Part shown: positions 1-8,504 of the stretch, one piece after another
How the letters are laid out: each line of letters opens with the position of its first letter
Numbering within the stretch: position 1 is the first letter of the stretch
Assembly: GCA_002298785.1 (NCBI GenBank)
Contig: DBMR01000103.1
Location: forward strand, 26,957-90,956
From: Verrucomicrobia subdivision 3 bacterium UBA693
Lineage (GTDB): Bacteria; Verrucomicrobiota; Verrucomicrobiia; Limisphaerales; UBA8199
Direction: 5' to 3'
Length of the DNA: 64,000 nt
Notes under the pieces: generated by a model
The model's input: the letters and a program-made list of their open reading frames with translations, nothing else
The model's database searches: none
What the model was told of the DNA's origin: nothing
Program-made: the position numbers and the translations under genes

Positions 1-948
1 GACACCATTGATATTCACTTTTCTGACCCGATGATTGCCGGTGTCGGCGATGTACAGGTTCCCGGCGGCGTCGAAGGCGATGCCCTGAGGATGCGACAGG
101 CTGGCGCTCGTGGCGGACCCGCCATCACCGGAAAACCCCGAGGTGGCTTTCCCGGCGGCGGTGGTGAGGATTCCACCAGACACCTTGCGCACGCGGCTGT
201 TCGCTAAATCGGCAATAAAAAGGTTTCCCACGGCGTCGAGCGCCACGCAGGCGGGGTAATTCAAACTGGAACTGGTGGCAGACAGTCCATCGCCCGAATA
301 GGCGGCCGTTCCGTTTCCAGCAAAAGTTGAAATGGTACCGCTGGTGGAGACCCGGCGAATGCGTTGATTTAGAATATCCGCGATGTACAACGTTCCCGCC
401 GGAGAGACCACCAGGTTATTGGGATGGTTTAGGCTGGCATTGGTTGCCTGGCCACTGTCGCCGCCAAAGGTCCCGTTCAAAGTGTATTTTCCGGCGACCG
501 TCGTGATGACGCCGTCGGCTCCAACCTTGCGAACGACATTGTCGTCATTATCGGCGATGAACCAATTGCCGTTGGTATCAACCGCGACCCCCTGTGGATT
601 ATTGAGCGTGGCCTTGGTAGCCGGCCCGTTGTCCCCGAAACTGGCACCACCGCCAGCCACCGTGGTGATGATTTGATTGGTAAGGCTTGTTCCGTTGAAT
701 TGCCATTGGTAGGTGAACGGACCCGCACCCGACACAAGCATGGCGAAAGTGACATTGGCGCCGCTTAAAACCACCTGGTTGGTAGGTTGACTGACGATCG
801 TTGGCTGGGCCAATGCCGCTGGGCAGACAAATGCCAATACGGCGGCGGCGAGGGAGGCTCGGCACACAATCGAGTTCTTCAGGATCAGTAGGTCTATGGA
901 CACAACAATGTCACACAGTGAACCCCAATCAAATTCAGTGCGCACCAT
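1..948 (-). CDS. Secreted Ig-like/NHL-repeat beta-propeller protein (3' end outside window)
   Basis: An open frame runs from an ATG at 948 off the left edge, giving about 316 residues. A hydrophobic signal peptide (SLAAAVLAFVCPAALA, about residues 34-49) is followed by a short Ig-like stretch (VSQPTNQVVLSGANVTFAM). At least four NHL repeats come next, each of the form NHPQGIAFDAAGNLYIADTGNHRVRKV separated by GDGGSATSASL-type linkers. NHL repeats fold as beta-propellers, and secreted members are common in Verrucomicrobiota; binding partners are unknown. The start is uncertain because neither the ATG nor a GTG at 903, which puts the signal peptide closer to the N-terminus, has a clear ribosome-binding site. 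Confidence 0.8.
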   Translation of the reverse strand, partial: MVRTEFDWGSLCDIVVSIDLLILKNSIVCRASLAAAVLAFVCPAALAQPTIVSQPTNQVVLSGANVTFAMLVSGAGPFTYQWQFNGTSLTNQIITTVAGGGASFGDNGPATKATLNNPQGVAVDTNGNWFIADNDDNVVRKVGADGVITTVAGKYTLNGTFGGDSGQATNASLNHPNNLVVSPAGTLYIADILNQRIRRVSTSGTISTFAGNGTAAYSGDGLSATSSSLNYPACVALDAVGNLFIADLANSRVRKVSGGILTTAAGKATSGFSGDGGSATSASLSHPQGIAFDAAGNLYIADTGNHRVRKVNINGV

Positions 949-982
949 AATAGTGGTGTTATGATGCGCGATCCTAGTCTTA

Positions 983-1049
983 GAGCCTGCTTGAAATTCC
1001 CGTCATCCCTGCTTCTAAAGCCGCGACGAGCTATTTTTCAATCAGGCTC
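983..1049. mobile_element. 67-bp MITE related to the IS at 37093-37971
   Basis: The element begins GAGCCTGCTTGAAA and ends TTTTTCAATCAGGCTC, giving terminal inverted repeats of about 14 bp. It is flanked by TTA at 980-982 and 1050-1052, a TNA-type target duplication. Its right terminus read inwards (GAGCCTGATTGAAAAATA) differs at one position from the right terminus of the full IS at 37971 (GAGCCTGTTTGAAAAATA). It has no coding capacity. It is best explained as a non-autonomous derivative mobilised by that IS5-type transposase. Confidence 0.75.
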
Positions 1050-1052
1050 TTA

Positions 1053-1366
1053 AAGAAGCTACGACCGTTGGCGAGGGCTTCCAGGACTGGTGTCGCTGCG
1101 GCGCCGCTCACAGGCTTTCATGAAGTGCTTTGAATTGCGCTCCAAGCCGGTTTTTTGACCAAATTTGCGACGATACGGACACGGTTGATTCTGACAGTTG
1201 TTATTGGCGTGCTCAGCGGTCAACTGCCCGCCATTGTTGGCGCTTCGACAGCTTTCACTGAGCCGGCCACGAGGATCGTCGACACTGTCACTGCCTGGGG
1301 CAACAACACTTCCAGCTAGATCAATCTTCCGAGCGGCCTGGTCAGTTTGGAATAGGGCTAGAACGC
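1053..1366. other. Non-coding gap
   Basis: I see no credible gene here. Short open frames on both strands have no recognisable domain, signal peptide or ribosome-binding site. The stretch lies between the MITE and the 3' end of the DUF2892 gene. Confidence 0.5.
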
Positions 1367-1576
1367 TCAGACTCGTGTCTTGATTCCGCACGCACGCAAC
1401 GCGCACCAGCCGCGCAACGCTTCAAAAAGCACAAAAGCTCCCGATACTGCGAGCACCAGGCCCAACCAGAACGCCGCCGCGAATCCGAACCCTGCGCCGA
1501 CAAAAAGCAGCACAGCCATCGTGCCCCGCAGCAGCCGGCCTTTGGTGTCGATGTTAGGTGAAAACAGGTGTTTCAT
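1367..1576 (-). CDS. DUF2892 (YgaP-type) small membrane protein
   Basis: This 69-residue protein has the usual order of DUF2892 proteins: an N-terminal NIDTKGRLLRG motif, two hydrophobic helices (about residues 18-35 and 38-54), then GWCALRACGIKT, matching the family GWCPxxxxxGxxT ending. The family is found in the inner membrane, either alone or fused to rhodanese domains, and its function is unclear. Its ATG overlaps the stop codon of the CarH-like gene (ATGA at 1573-1576), so the two are probably translationally coupled and co-transcribed. Confidence 0.75.
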   Translation of the reverse strand: MKHLFSPNIDTKGRLLRGTMAVLLFVGAGFGFAAAFWLGLVLAVSGAFVLFEALRGWCALRACGIKTRV

Positions 1577-2505
1577 CGGTTTGATTTCTTTGCAGGTTTG
1601 CGCAACTCGTCAAGCGTGGCACACAGGTGAGCCAGATCACGGATTTGGATGGCATTGAGTTTCTCGAGGGCGCCACCATAAGCGAGCATGGCCCGGCCTC
1701 CGACGAGCAACGGGATTTCGGGTCCCAGCAACTCCCGCAAACGTTCCAGTTCTCCCTCGAGGCGCGGATCGTCCTCCGGGTATACCAAACTCAACGCGAC
1801 AGCGCGGGCGCGATTCTGACGGACGGCGCCAGCGATTTCCGCCGCGGGCAGGCTGGCGCCGATATAGATGACGCACCAGCCCATATTCGCCGCCGCCGCC
1901 CCCACCAGCAGAGCACCCAATTCGTGCAATTGACCACTGGGCGTTCCTACCACGAGAACTGGCGCGTCGTCCGTGCCGGCAAACGCGTGGACCGTATGTC
2001 CCAGAAAAACTCGAATCACTGCGCTCGCGAAATGTTCGTGCGCCGCGGTAATGGCTCCATCGCGCCACAACTCACCGATGGTCTGCGCGAGCGGCGCAAT
2101 GACACGACGCAAAAGTCCCTGGGCGCCGAACTCCGCGGCCCCGCGCTTAAAAGTGTTCTCCAAGGCGTGTGAATCGAGACGCTTGATTGCCGTGATGCAT
2201 TCCGCAAGCACTTGGGAGGCGGCGTCGGCGCCAAAAAGGCCATCGGTCCCATTCTTTGATGGCGCCACGAGTTGTCGCAGCTTCTCCACCGGCAGCCGGG
2301 CGACGGCGCTGATGCTGTGACCGCCACGCGTAACATCACGGAGCAAGGTAAGCCGCTCCAGTTCCTCGTCTGAATACAACCGGCGATTAGTGCCCGTGCG
2401 CGTTGGCTTCACGGCGCCGTAACGCTTCTCCCAAACCCGAATGACGTGAGAGGTCAATCCGGTCCGTTGCGCCACCGCTTTCATGCTGTGATGTGCGTCA
2501 GCCAT
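1573..2505 (-). CDS. carH: CarH/LitR-like B12-dependent photoreceptor repressor (MerR family)
   Basis: A 310-residue regulator. Residues 8-75 form a MerR-type winged helix (VIRVWEKRYGAVKPTRTGTN, RRLYSDEELERLTLL). Residues 95-170 form the cobalamin cap domain with the CarH light-sensing signature W-x9-EH (W147, E157, H158). The rest is a Rossmann-type B12-binding domain with HELG (H194 as expected lower ligand); the usual acidic residue two positions before this His is Gln. In CarH proteins adenosylcobalamin drives tetramer formation and DNA binding in the dark, and light breaks the complex and relieves repression. The gene is divergent from the carotenoid operon, the classical CarH target. 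The start at 2505 is preferred because the open frame upstream adds 28 residues unlike the family. Confidence 0.88.
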   Translation of the reverse strand: MADAHHSMKAVAQRTGLTSHVIRVWEKRYGAVKPTRTGTNRRLYSDEELERLTLLRDVTRGGHSISAVARLPVEKLRQLVAPSKNGTDGLFGADAASQVLAECITAIKRLDSHALENTFKRGAAEFGAQGLLRRVIAPLAQTIGELWRDGAITAAHEHFASAVIRVFLGHTVHAFAGTDDAPVLVVGTPSGQLHELGALLVGAAAANMGWCVIYIGASLPAAEIAGAVRQNRARAVALSLVYPEDDPRLEGELERLRELLGPEIPLLVGGRAMLAYGGALEKLNAIQIRDLAHLCATLDELRKPAKKSNR

Positions 2506-2653
2506 ATATTTAACAAAATATAGACACTCTTCGAGCCGTTCTGCAAGCAAAACCTGGAATATCGCCACAAATATCTTATTTACAACCAACTATAACAGAC
2601 AAAACCCTGCGAATCAGCGAGTTGCTTCGCAAAAAATAAAGTTAAACAAACAT

Positions 2654-2690
2654 TTGACAATCTTCGGCATATTAGACATATTGTAGACAT
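2654..2690 (+). promoter_or_regulatory. Predicted carotenoid-operon promoter with CarH-type operator repeats
   Basis: TTGACA at 2654-2659 is followed after 17 bp by CATATT (2677-2682), a plausible vegetative promoter pointing at the crt operon. Two direct copies of TAGACAT (2673-2679 and 2684-2690) start 11 bp apart and overlap the -10 region. They match the nnTnnACAnnn 11-bp direct repeats bound by CarH proteins. A third TAGACA at 2521-2526 lies just upstream of carH. The rest of the divergent gap (2506-2848) is AT-rich compared with its surroundings and shows no gene. Confidence 0.6.
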
Positions 2691-2848
2691 GCTGGATTGC
2701 ATATTAGGCAACTCCGCTGTTGAAAACAGACCGTGAATTTCAAAAACAAAACCAAAGAAACGCCGGGCCGAGTAGCCTCCGGTTGCGCTTGCCGCCGCCG
2801 ATACCTACTTGCCGTGGCTTTCCTGAGTAAGCACCAGCACCTCCAAGC

Positions 2849-4483
2849 ATGAATAAACAAGTGATCATCATTGGCGCGGGCCCTGGCGGTTTGGGTTCAG
2901 CCATTCTCCTGGCGGCAGCGGGACTGCGGGTAAAGATTCTCGAACGTCTCCCCATGATCGGGGGGCGAACATCGAGCCTTGAGGCGGAGGGGTATAAGTT
3001 CGATCTCGGTCCGACCTTCTTCCTGTATCCACGGGTGCTGGAGGAGATTTTTGCCGCCGCGGGAACGAGCTTGCGGGATGAAGTTGAGATGATCCGGCTC
3101 GACCCTCAATACCGAATTCAATTTGGCCGGGGAGGAAAGCTGGACTGCACGCCGGACATCGCGGCCATGGAGAAACAGATAGCCGCGCTCTCGCCCGCCG
3201 ATGCTCCGGGCTTCCGGCGCTTTCTTAGCGAGAACCGCACCAAGCTCAAGCTAATGGAGCCGTGCCTGGAGAACCCCTTCCTCGGATGGCAGGACTTGCT
3301 GCAGATGCGCCTGCTCAAAATGCTCCCTATTCTGCGGCCGCACCAGTCCGTGGACAGCTACCTGCAACGCTTCTTCAAAGACGAGCGTGTACGGTTGGCT
3401 TTCTGTTTTCAGTCGAAGTACCTCGGCATGTCCCCGTTTCGGTGCCCGAGCCTGTTCAGCATCTTGAGTTTTCTCGAATACGAACACGGTGTTTTCCATC
3501 CTCTCGGTGGCTGCTCGGCGGTCACCGCGGCCATGGCACGGGTCGCGGAGCGCCTGGGCGTCGAAATCTGCCTCAATGAGCCGGTGGAAGAGATTCTCTT
3601 CGCCGGGCGCCGGGCGCAAGGGGTCCGGACTGCGAGCGGAATTCACCGGGCCGACGCGGTGGTCGTCAACGCCGATTTTGCCCGAGCGATGGAGAAATTG
3701 GTGCCGGATCGCCTCCGTCGCCGCTGGACCGACGCCAAGCTGGCCAGGAAAAAATACTCTTGTTCCACGTTCATGATGTATCTCGGCGTGGAGGGCAAGT
3801 TCGACCTGCCGCATCACACGATTCACATCGCGGAAAATTACCAGCAGAACCTCGACGAGATAGAGAATCAGCATGTCCTCAGCGACGACCCGAGTTTCTA
3901 CGTTCAGAACGCCTGCGTCACCGACCCAACGCTCGCGCCGCGCGGCCATTCAGCGCTCTACGTGCTGGCGCCGGTGACCCATCAACATCGCAATGTGGAT
4001 TGGTCGCGGGAACGCTCCCGCTATCGCAACCTGATCCTGAAGCAAATCAAAAAGGCCGGCTACGACCTTGACCCGAGCCGAATCCGCTACGAGCGCGTCC
4101 TCACACCAGCGGATTGGGACACGCAATATGAAATCTATCGCGGCGCGACGTTCAATCTGGCGCACACGCTCGATCAGATGCTCCACCTTCGTCCGCACAA
4201 TCGCTTCGAGGACCTCGACGGGGTCTATCTGGTCGGTGGTGGTACTCATCCTGGCAGTGGTTTGCCGGTGATTTTCGAAAGTGCTCGCATCAGCAGCAGG
4301 CTGCTTCTGAATGACCTGGGTGTGCCAACTCCCTCTGGCTCCATACCTGATACCAGAGAATCCGAGCCGGCGCATCGTGAAACACCAGCGTCGGCCGATG
4401 CGGTCCAGACCTTCGCCCGTTTGCTCGGCCTGCGGCCCGCGCGTGTCCAAGCGGAGGCTCCACGCCAAACCGATGCTCAATAA
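2849..4483 (+). CDS. CrtN-type carotenoid desaturase/oxidase (squalene-derived pathway)
   Basis: A 544-residue FAD-dependent amine-oxidase-fold protein. The dinucleotide-binding motif GAGPGGLGSAILLAAAG sits at residues 8-25 with the following acidic end (LER), then GGRTSS and FDLGPTFFLYP. The C-terminal phytoene-desaturase signature is GVYLVGGGTHPGSGLPVIFES. It is the first gene of a cluster whose set (two CrtN paralogues, aldehyde dehydrogenase, acyltransferase, glycosyltransferase) resembles C30 carotenoid pathways that desaturate squalene or dehydrosqualene and then oxidise, esterify and glycosylate it. Which paralogue desaturates and which oxidises the end groups cannot be decided here. 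The C-terminus carries an extra low-complexity tail of about 45 residues. Its stop overlaps the next ATG (TAATG). Confidence 0.85.
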   Translation: MNKQVIIIGAGPGGLGSAILLAAAGLRVKILERLPMIGGRTSSLEAEGYKFDLGPTFFLYPRVLEEIFAAAGTSLRDEVEMIRLDPQYRIQFGRGGKLDCTPDIAAMEKQIAALSPADAPGFRRFLSENRTKLKLMEPCLENPFLGWQDLLQMRLLKMLPILRPHQSVDSYLQRFFKDERVRLAFCFQSKYLGMSPFRCPSLFSILSFLEYEHGVFHPLGGCSAVTAAMARVAERLGVEICLNEPVEEILFAGRRAQGVRTASGIHRADAVVVNADFARAMEKLVPDRLRRRWTDAKLARKKYSCSTFMMYLGVEGKFDLPHHTIHIAENYQQNLDEIENQHVLSDDPSFYVQNACVTDPTLAPRGHSALYVLAPVTHQHRNVDWSRERSRYRNLILKQIKKAGYDLDPSRIRYERVLTPADWDTQYEIYRGATFNLAHTLDQMLHLRPHNRFEDLDGVYLVGGGTHPGSGLPVIFESARISSRLLLNDLGVPTPSGSIPDTRESEPAHRETPASADAVQTFARLLGLRPARVQAEAPRQTDAQ

Positions 4484-6012
4484 TGAACCCGCGCCGACAA
4501 TCCGTGAACCTTCCTTTGGTCTTACGCGAAGAGGACGTGGACCCGGTAGCCGACTCGGCACGGGCGATGTCAGCCGCGCGTTTGGCGCAGACCCGGTGGG
4601 CGCAGCGGCCAGTGAAGGGACGGCTAGACTTGCTGCGGGAATTGCGGAGGCTCATCGCCGAGAATGCACACGAGTTGGCAGCGGCTTCGGCGATGGAGCG
4701 CTCCCGACCCGTGGTGGAGTCGCTCACCGCCGAAGTGCTCCCGCTGGTGGAGGCGTGTCGCTTTCTGGAACGAAATGCGGAACGAATCCTGGGGTCGCGC
4801 CGGCTGGGCCGCAATCAACGTCCCCTCTGGCTCGCGGGCGTCCAGAGTGAGATCCTGCGTGAACCCTTCGGCGTGGTGCTCATCATTGGGCCAGGCAATT
4901 ACCCATTGTTCCTTCCCGGGATCCAGCTCCTTCAGGCGCTGGTGGCCGGAAACGCCGTGCTGCTAAAGCCGGGGGTGGGCGGCAGCGCACCATCCCGCGC
5001 CTTGCTGAATTTCATTGCCCGTGCCGGTTTCCCCTCCGGACTCGCCGCCCTCCTGGGCGAAGCGCCCGAGGCTGCGCGCGCGGCCATTCTGGCCGGCCCG
5101 GACAAGGTACTGTTCACGGGTTCAGGGGCCACCGGTGAAAAAATCCTAGCCCAACTTGCCCCACAATTGACTCCTTCCACCATGGAGTTGAGCGGATGCG
5201 ACGCCGCGATCGTTCGGGCGGACGCTGACCTCGACCTGACGACCCAGGCGCTGGCGTTTGGCCTGCGGCTCAACGACGGCGCCACCTGCATGTCACCGAA
5301 ACGAGTCTTTGTCGCGCGCAGCGTGGCGACCGAACTAGAAGGGCGGTTGTCGCATTGGCTTAACGCCGAAACCGGCCCAGGCCGGCAAATCCGAACCGCG
5401 GCGGCCACCGAAAACCTTCGACCATTGCTAGCGGAGGCGCTGGCGCTGGGTGCGCATTTCATTACCGGCGAAATTCGTGCCGATGGCAGCCTCGACTTGC
5501 CCGTGGTGTTGGCGGGCGTTCCGCCAAGGGCGCGTTTGCTGCGCGAAGATGTCTTTGGCCCGGTCATGGCCATCGTGACGGTGGCCGATGACCACGAGGC
5601 GCTATTGCGCGCGAACGACTGCGCGTTTGGGCTCGCCGCAAGTATTTTCACCCGAGACGAGATCACGGGACGCGCCCTGGCGGATCGGATCAATGCCGGC
5701 GTAGTCACCATCAATGATCTCATCCTGCCGACCGCCGACGCTCGCCTTCCGTTCGGCGGCCAAAAGCGCAGCGGTTTTGGAGTGACACGCGGCGCGGAAG
5801 GTTTGCTGGAATTGACCAGGCCGAAGGTCGTCACCGTGACCCGCAGCCGTTTCCGGCCGGCGTTCCAGCCACCCCAAGCTGGGGATGAGGTTTTGTTCGA
5901 GGCGTATTTGAATTTGACCCAAGGACGCGGTTTCAAAAGCCGGTCCCGTTCGCTCCTTTCACTGATCCGCACACTTTTAACCAGAGCCAGATCACAATTC
6001 AGGAAATCATGA
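4483..6012 (+). CDS. Carotenoid-pathway aldehyde dehydrogenase (AldH/CrtNc-like)
   Basis: A 509-residue NAD(P)-dependent aldehyde dehydrogenase. The cofactor-binding region reads GVVLIIGPGNYPLFLPGIQL. The general-base Glu is in MELSGCD (about residue 235) and the catalytic Cys in NDGATCMSP (about residue 269). The C-terminal FGLAASIFT and PFGGQKRSGFG motifs are typical. Given its position between the two CrtN paralogues, the likely reaction is oxidation of a carotenoid terminal aldehyde to the carboxylic acid, as in staphyloxanthin-type pathways. The gene overlaps both neighbours (TAATG and ATGA), so it belongs to the same transcript. Confidence 0.87.
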   Translation: MNPRRQSVNLPLVLREEDVDPVADSARAMSAARLAQTRWAQRPVKGRLDLLRELRRLIAENAHELAAASAMERSRPVVESLTAEVLPLVEACRFLERNAERILGSRRLGRNQRPLWLAGVQSEILREPFGVVLIIGPGNYPLFLPGIQLLQALVAGNAVLLKPGVGGSAPSRALLNFIARAGFPSGLAALLGEAPEAARAAILAGPDKVLFTGSGATGEKILAQLAPQLTPSTMELSGCDAAIVRADADLDLTTQALAFGLRLNDGATCMSPKRVFVARSVATELEGRLSHWLNAETGPGRQIRTAAATENLRPLLAEALALGAHFITGEIRADGSLDLPVVLAGVPPRARLLREDVFGPVMAIVTVADDHEALLRANDCAFGLAASIFTRDEITGRALADRINAGVVTINDLILPTADARLPFGGQKRSGFGVTRGAEGLLELTRPKVVTVTRSRFRPAFQPPQAGDEVLFEAYLNLTQGRGFKSRSRSLLSLIRTLLTRARSQFRKS

Positions 6013-7589
6013 AAACATCACAACACGAATCTATCGGAGTTATCGGTGCCGGCCTGGGGGGGCTAGCCGCCGCCTGCACGCTGGCCGCACGGGGCTACAA
6101 GGTTATCCTCTTCGAACGCAACGACTGGCTCGGCGGCAAAGCTGCCCAGCTCGAAGGTGCGGGCTTCCGCTTCGACATGGGGCCGACCATCGTCACTATT
6201 CCATCCGTGCTTCGGCGAGTCTTTAGTGAAGCGGGCCGTCGTTTGGAGGATTATCTCGAGTTGATCCGGCTGGATCCTCAATGGCGCTGCTTCTTTGATG
6301 ATGGTTCCGTGCTCAACCTCGCGCAGGATCCGAGCCGGATGGCAGACGAATTAGACGAATTCGCGCCGGGCACGAGCTCGGGCCAGCGCTACCTCGACTT
6401 CATCAAGTTGAGTGCGCGGCTAAATGACGTGTCCCAACGTCACTTCTTTTACCGGCCCATTGGTGGGTTGCGCGACATGTTTGACTTTCGAACCAGCTTT
6501 GATCCGAAGGTGCTGGGCGACGTGCTGGCCATGCGCATGGGCCGCACCGTCGCGGGCACAGTGCGATCGTTCACGCCCGACCCGCGCGTCGCCCAGATGA
6601 TGGACCACTTCACGCAATACGTCGGCTCCTCGCCTTACGGCTCGCCGGCGGTGTTGTGCGGCATCGCACACATGCAAACCGACGAGGGCGTCTGGTATCC
6701 AGTTGGCGGCACCCGCGCGGTGCCGGCAGCCCTCGAAAAGCTGGCGCGCGAACTGGGCGTGCAAATCCGCACCGGCACACACATCACCAAAATTCTGACA
6801 CACGGCGGCGAGGTGACCGGAGTGCAAACCGGGCACGGAGAGGAAATACCCCTGCGCGCGATCGTGTCCAACTGCGACGCAGTCCGCACCCACCGCGAAC
6901 TGCTCAGCCGTGCAGTCGGCACGCGGTTCGAAAAGCGCCGCCGCTACGAACCGGCCTGCTCCGGCGTCGTGCTCTACCTCGGCTTAAAGAAGCGGTATGA
7001 GCACCTGGCGCATCACGATTTTGTGTTCAGCCGCGATCCGAAAGAGGAGTTCGATTGGATTTACAACAGGGGCGAACCCGCGCCCGACCCGACCTGCTAC
7101 CTGGCGGCGACGACTTGTTCGGAGCCGGCCACTGCGCCGCCGGGCGGCGAGGCGCTCTATGTGCTCGTCCACACGCCCTATCTGCGGCCGCATCACGACT
7201 GGAAAAAGATGCTGCCGGAATATCGCCGGGTGATCCTCGAGAAACTCAAGCGCACCAGCCAGATGCCTGACCTCGAGGAACGCATTGTTTTCGAACGCAC
7301 TCTCACGCCGCAGGACATCCACGAACGGTATCATGTTTTGAACGGCGCGATCTACGGACTGGCCAGCCACGGACGATTGCTGGGCGCCTTCAAACCGGGC
7401 AACCGCTCCCCAGATCTGCGCGGGCTGTATCTGGCGGGTGGCGCGGCGCATCCGGGGCCGGGCATGCCCATGGTCCTAATGAGCGGCTGGATCGCCGCCG
7501 ACGCGTTGGACCATGATGGCGTCGCGGAACGAGCGGCGCTCAGTACCCCGCGGCCTGAAATGCTACAAGCGGAGTTAGTTGCCGCCTGA
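6009..7589 (+). CDS. Second CrtN/CrtP-type carotenoid desaturase/oxidase
   Basis: A 526-residue paralogue of the first gene of the operon. The Rossmann motif GAGLGGLAAACTLAARG is at residues 13-30, followed by GGKAAQLEGAGFRFDMGPT, and the C-terminal signature GLYLAGGAAHPGPGMPMVLMSG is present. In C30 carotenoid clusters the second enzyme usually oxidises terminal methyl groups to aldehydes, the substrate for the preceding dehydrogenase. That division of labour is inference from gene order. The ATG overlaps the dehydrogenase stop (ATGA). Confidence 0.85.
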   Translation: MKTSQHESIGVIGAGLGGLAAACTLAARGYKVILFERNDWLGGKAAQLEGAGFRFDMGPTIVTIPSVLRRVFSEAGRRLEDYLELIRLDPQWRCFFDDGSVLNLAQDPSRMADELDEFAPGTSSGQRYLDFIKLSARLNDVSQRHFFYRPIGGLRDMFDFRTSFDPKVLGDVLAMRMGRTVAGTVRSFTPDPRVAQMMDHFTQYVGSSPYGSPAVLCGIAHMQTDEGVWYPVGGTRAVPAALEKLARELGVQIRTGTHITKILTHGGEVTGVQTGHGEEIPLRAIVSNCDAVRTHRELLSRAVGTRFEKRRRYEPACSGVVLYLGLKKRYEHLAHHDFVFSRDPKEEFDWIYNRGEPAPDPTCYLAATTCSEPATAPPGGEALYVLVHTPYLRPHHDWKKMLPEYRRVILEKLKRTSQMPDLEERIVFERTLTPQDIHERYHVLNGAIYGLASHGRLLGAFKPGNRSPDLRGLYLAGGAAHPGPGMPMVLMSGWIAADALDHDGVAERAALSTPRPEMLQAELVAA

Positions 7590-7598
7590 GATTCCGCT

Positions 7599-8504
7599 AT
7601 GCCATTGGAATCCATCGAAGCCATTCAACCGACGTTGAGGACTCGTCCGCGCCCGCTTTTAGGCGCTCCCGGGGCCACGGACGGGTCTCCGCTGTCCAGC
7701 ATTCGCCGCAGGCCAAGCCGCCGCGAAGTGCTGCCAGCGGTTTCGGCGCCCTGGCTGCGTTGGTTCACCTGGTATTCTCGGCGCTATTGCCGCCGGCACT
7801 TCCACTCGCTGCGCGTGTCCAAGAGCGGCTTGCCTTCGGAACTGCCCGCGCTGCCGCTCGTGATTTACACGAATCACGCCTCGTGGTGGGATGCCCTCGT
7901 CTGCCTCCTGCTAAAGGAAGAGCTTTTTAGCGCGCGCACGGCGTTTGCTCCCATCGACGCCGGGATGCTGCAACGATACAAGTTTTTTGGCCGCCTGGGA
8001 TTTTTCGGGGTGGAACAAAATACCCGCCGCGGCGCCCGGCAATTCCTCCGCGTGAGCGACACCATCCTCGAATCGCCGCGCCACCTGCTGGCCCTGACTC
8101 CGCAAGGTCGGTTCGCAGACCCACGGGAAAGGCCAGTTCGCTTTGCCGCCGGCCTCGGGCACCTGGCAACGCGCGAATCGCCGACGGCTTACGTGCCCCT
8201 GGCCATCGAGTATGTCTTCTGGGAAGAGCGCCTGCCAGAAATCCTCGTTCGCTTTGGCGAACCGACTGTTTCGGGTGGCGATCACCGCCCGCAACCCAGC
8301 CCCGAGGCCTGGACCAGCTTCTTTGAGCGGGAACTGGCCCGGACACAGGACGCGCTGGCCAAGGAATCACAACGGCGTTGCCCGGAAGATTTTGAGTGCT
8401 TGCTGCGGGGCGGAGCCGGACAGGGCGGCATTTACGACTTGTGGCGCGCCTTCAAGGCCGCTTGGCGCGGGGAATCGTTTCAGAAGGAGCATGGAACCAA
8501 ATGA
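7599..8504 (+). CDS. PlsC-type acyltransferase for carotenoid tailoring (CrtO-like)
   Basis: A 301-residue lysophospholipid-acyltransferase-fold protein. The catalytic HX4D motif is in NHASWWD (H93, D98), and a later LTPQGRFADPRERPVRF block stands in for the family EGTR-type glycerol-binding motif. Within the cluster it would transfer a fatty acyl group to a glycosylated carotenoid acid, as CrtO does for staphyloxanthin. The acceptor is inferred from context. It starts 9 bp after the second desaturase and overlaps the glycosyltransferase by ATGA. Confidence 0.78.
   Translation: MPLESIEAIQPTLRTRPRPLLGAPGATDGSPLSSIRRRPSRREVLPAVSAPWLRWFTWYSRRYCRRHFHSLRVSKSGLPSELPALPLVIYTNHASWWDALVCLLLKEELFSARTAFAPIDAGMLQRYKFFGRLGFFGVEQNTRRGARQFLRVSDTILESPRHLLALTPQGRFADPRERPVRFAAGLGHLATRESPTAYVPLAIEYVFWEERLPEILVRFGEPTVSGGDHRPQPSPEAWTSFFERELARTQDALAKESQRRCPEDFECLLRGGAGQGGIYDLWRAFKAAWRGESFQKEHGTK

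Noticed and set aside
1059..1406. 115-residue minus-strand ORF near the MITE
   Set aside because: No start signal or motif; it overlaps the end of the DUF2892 gene and has random-looking composition.
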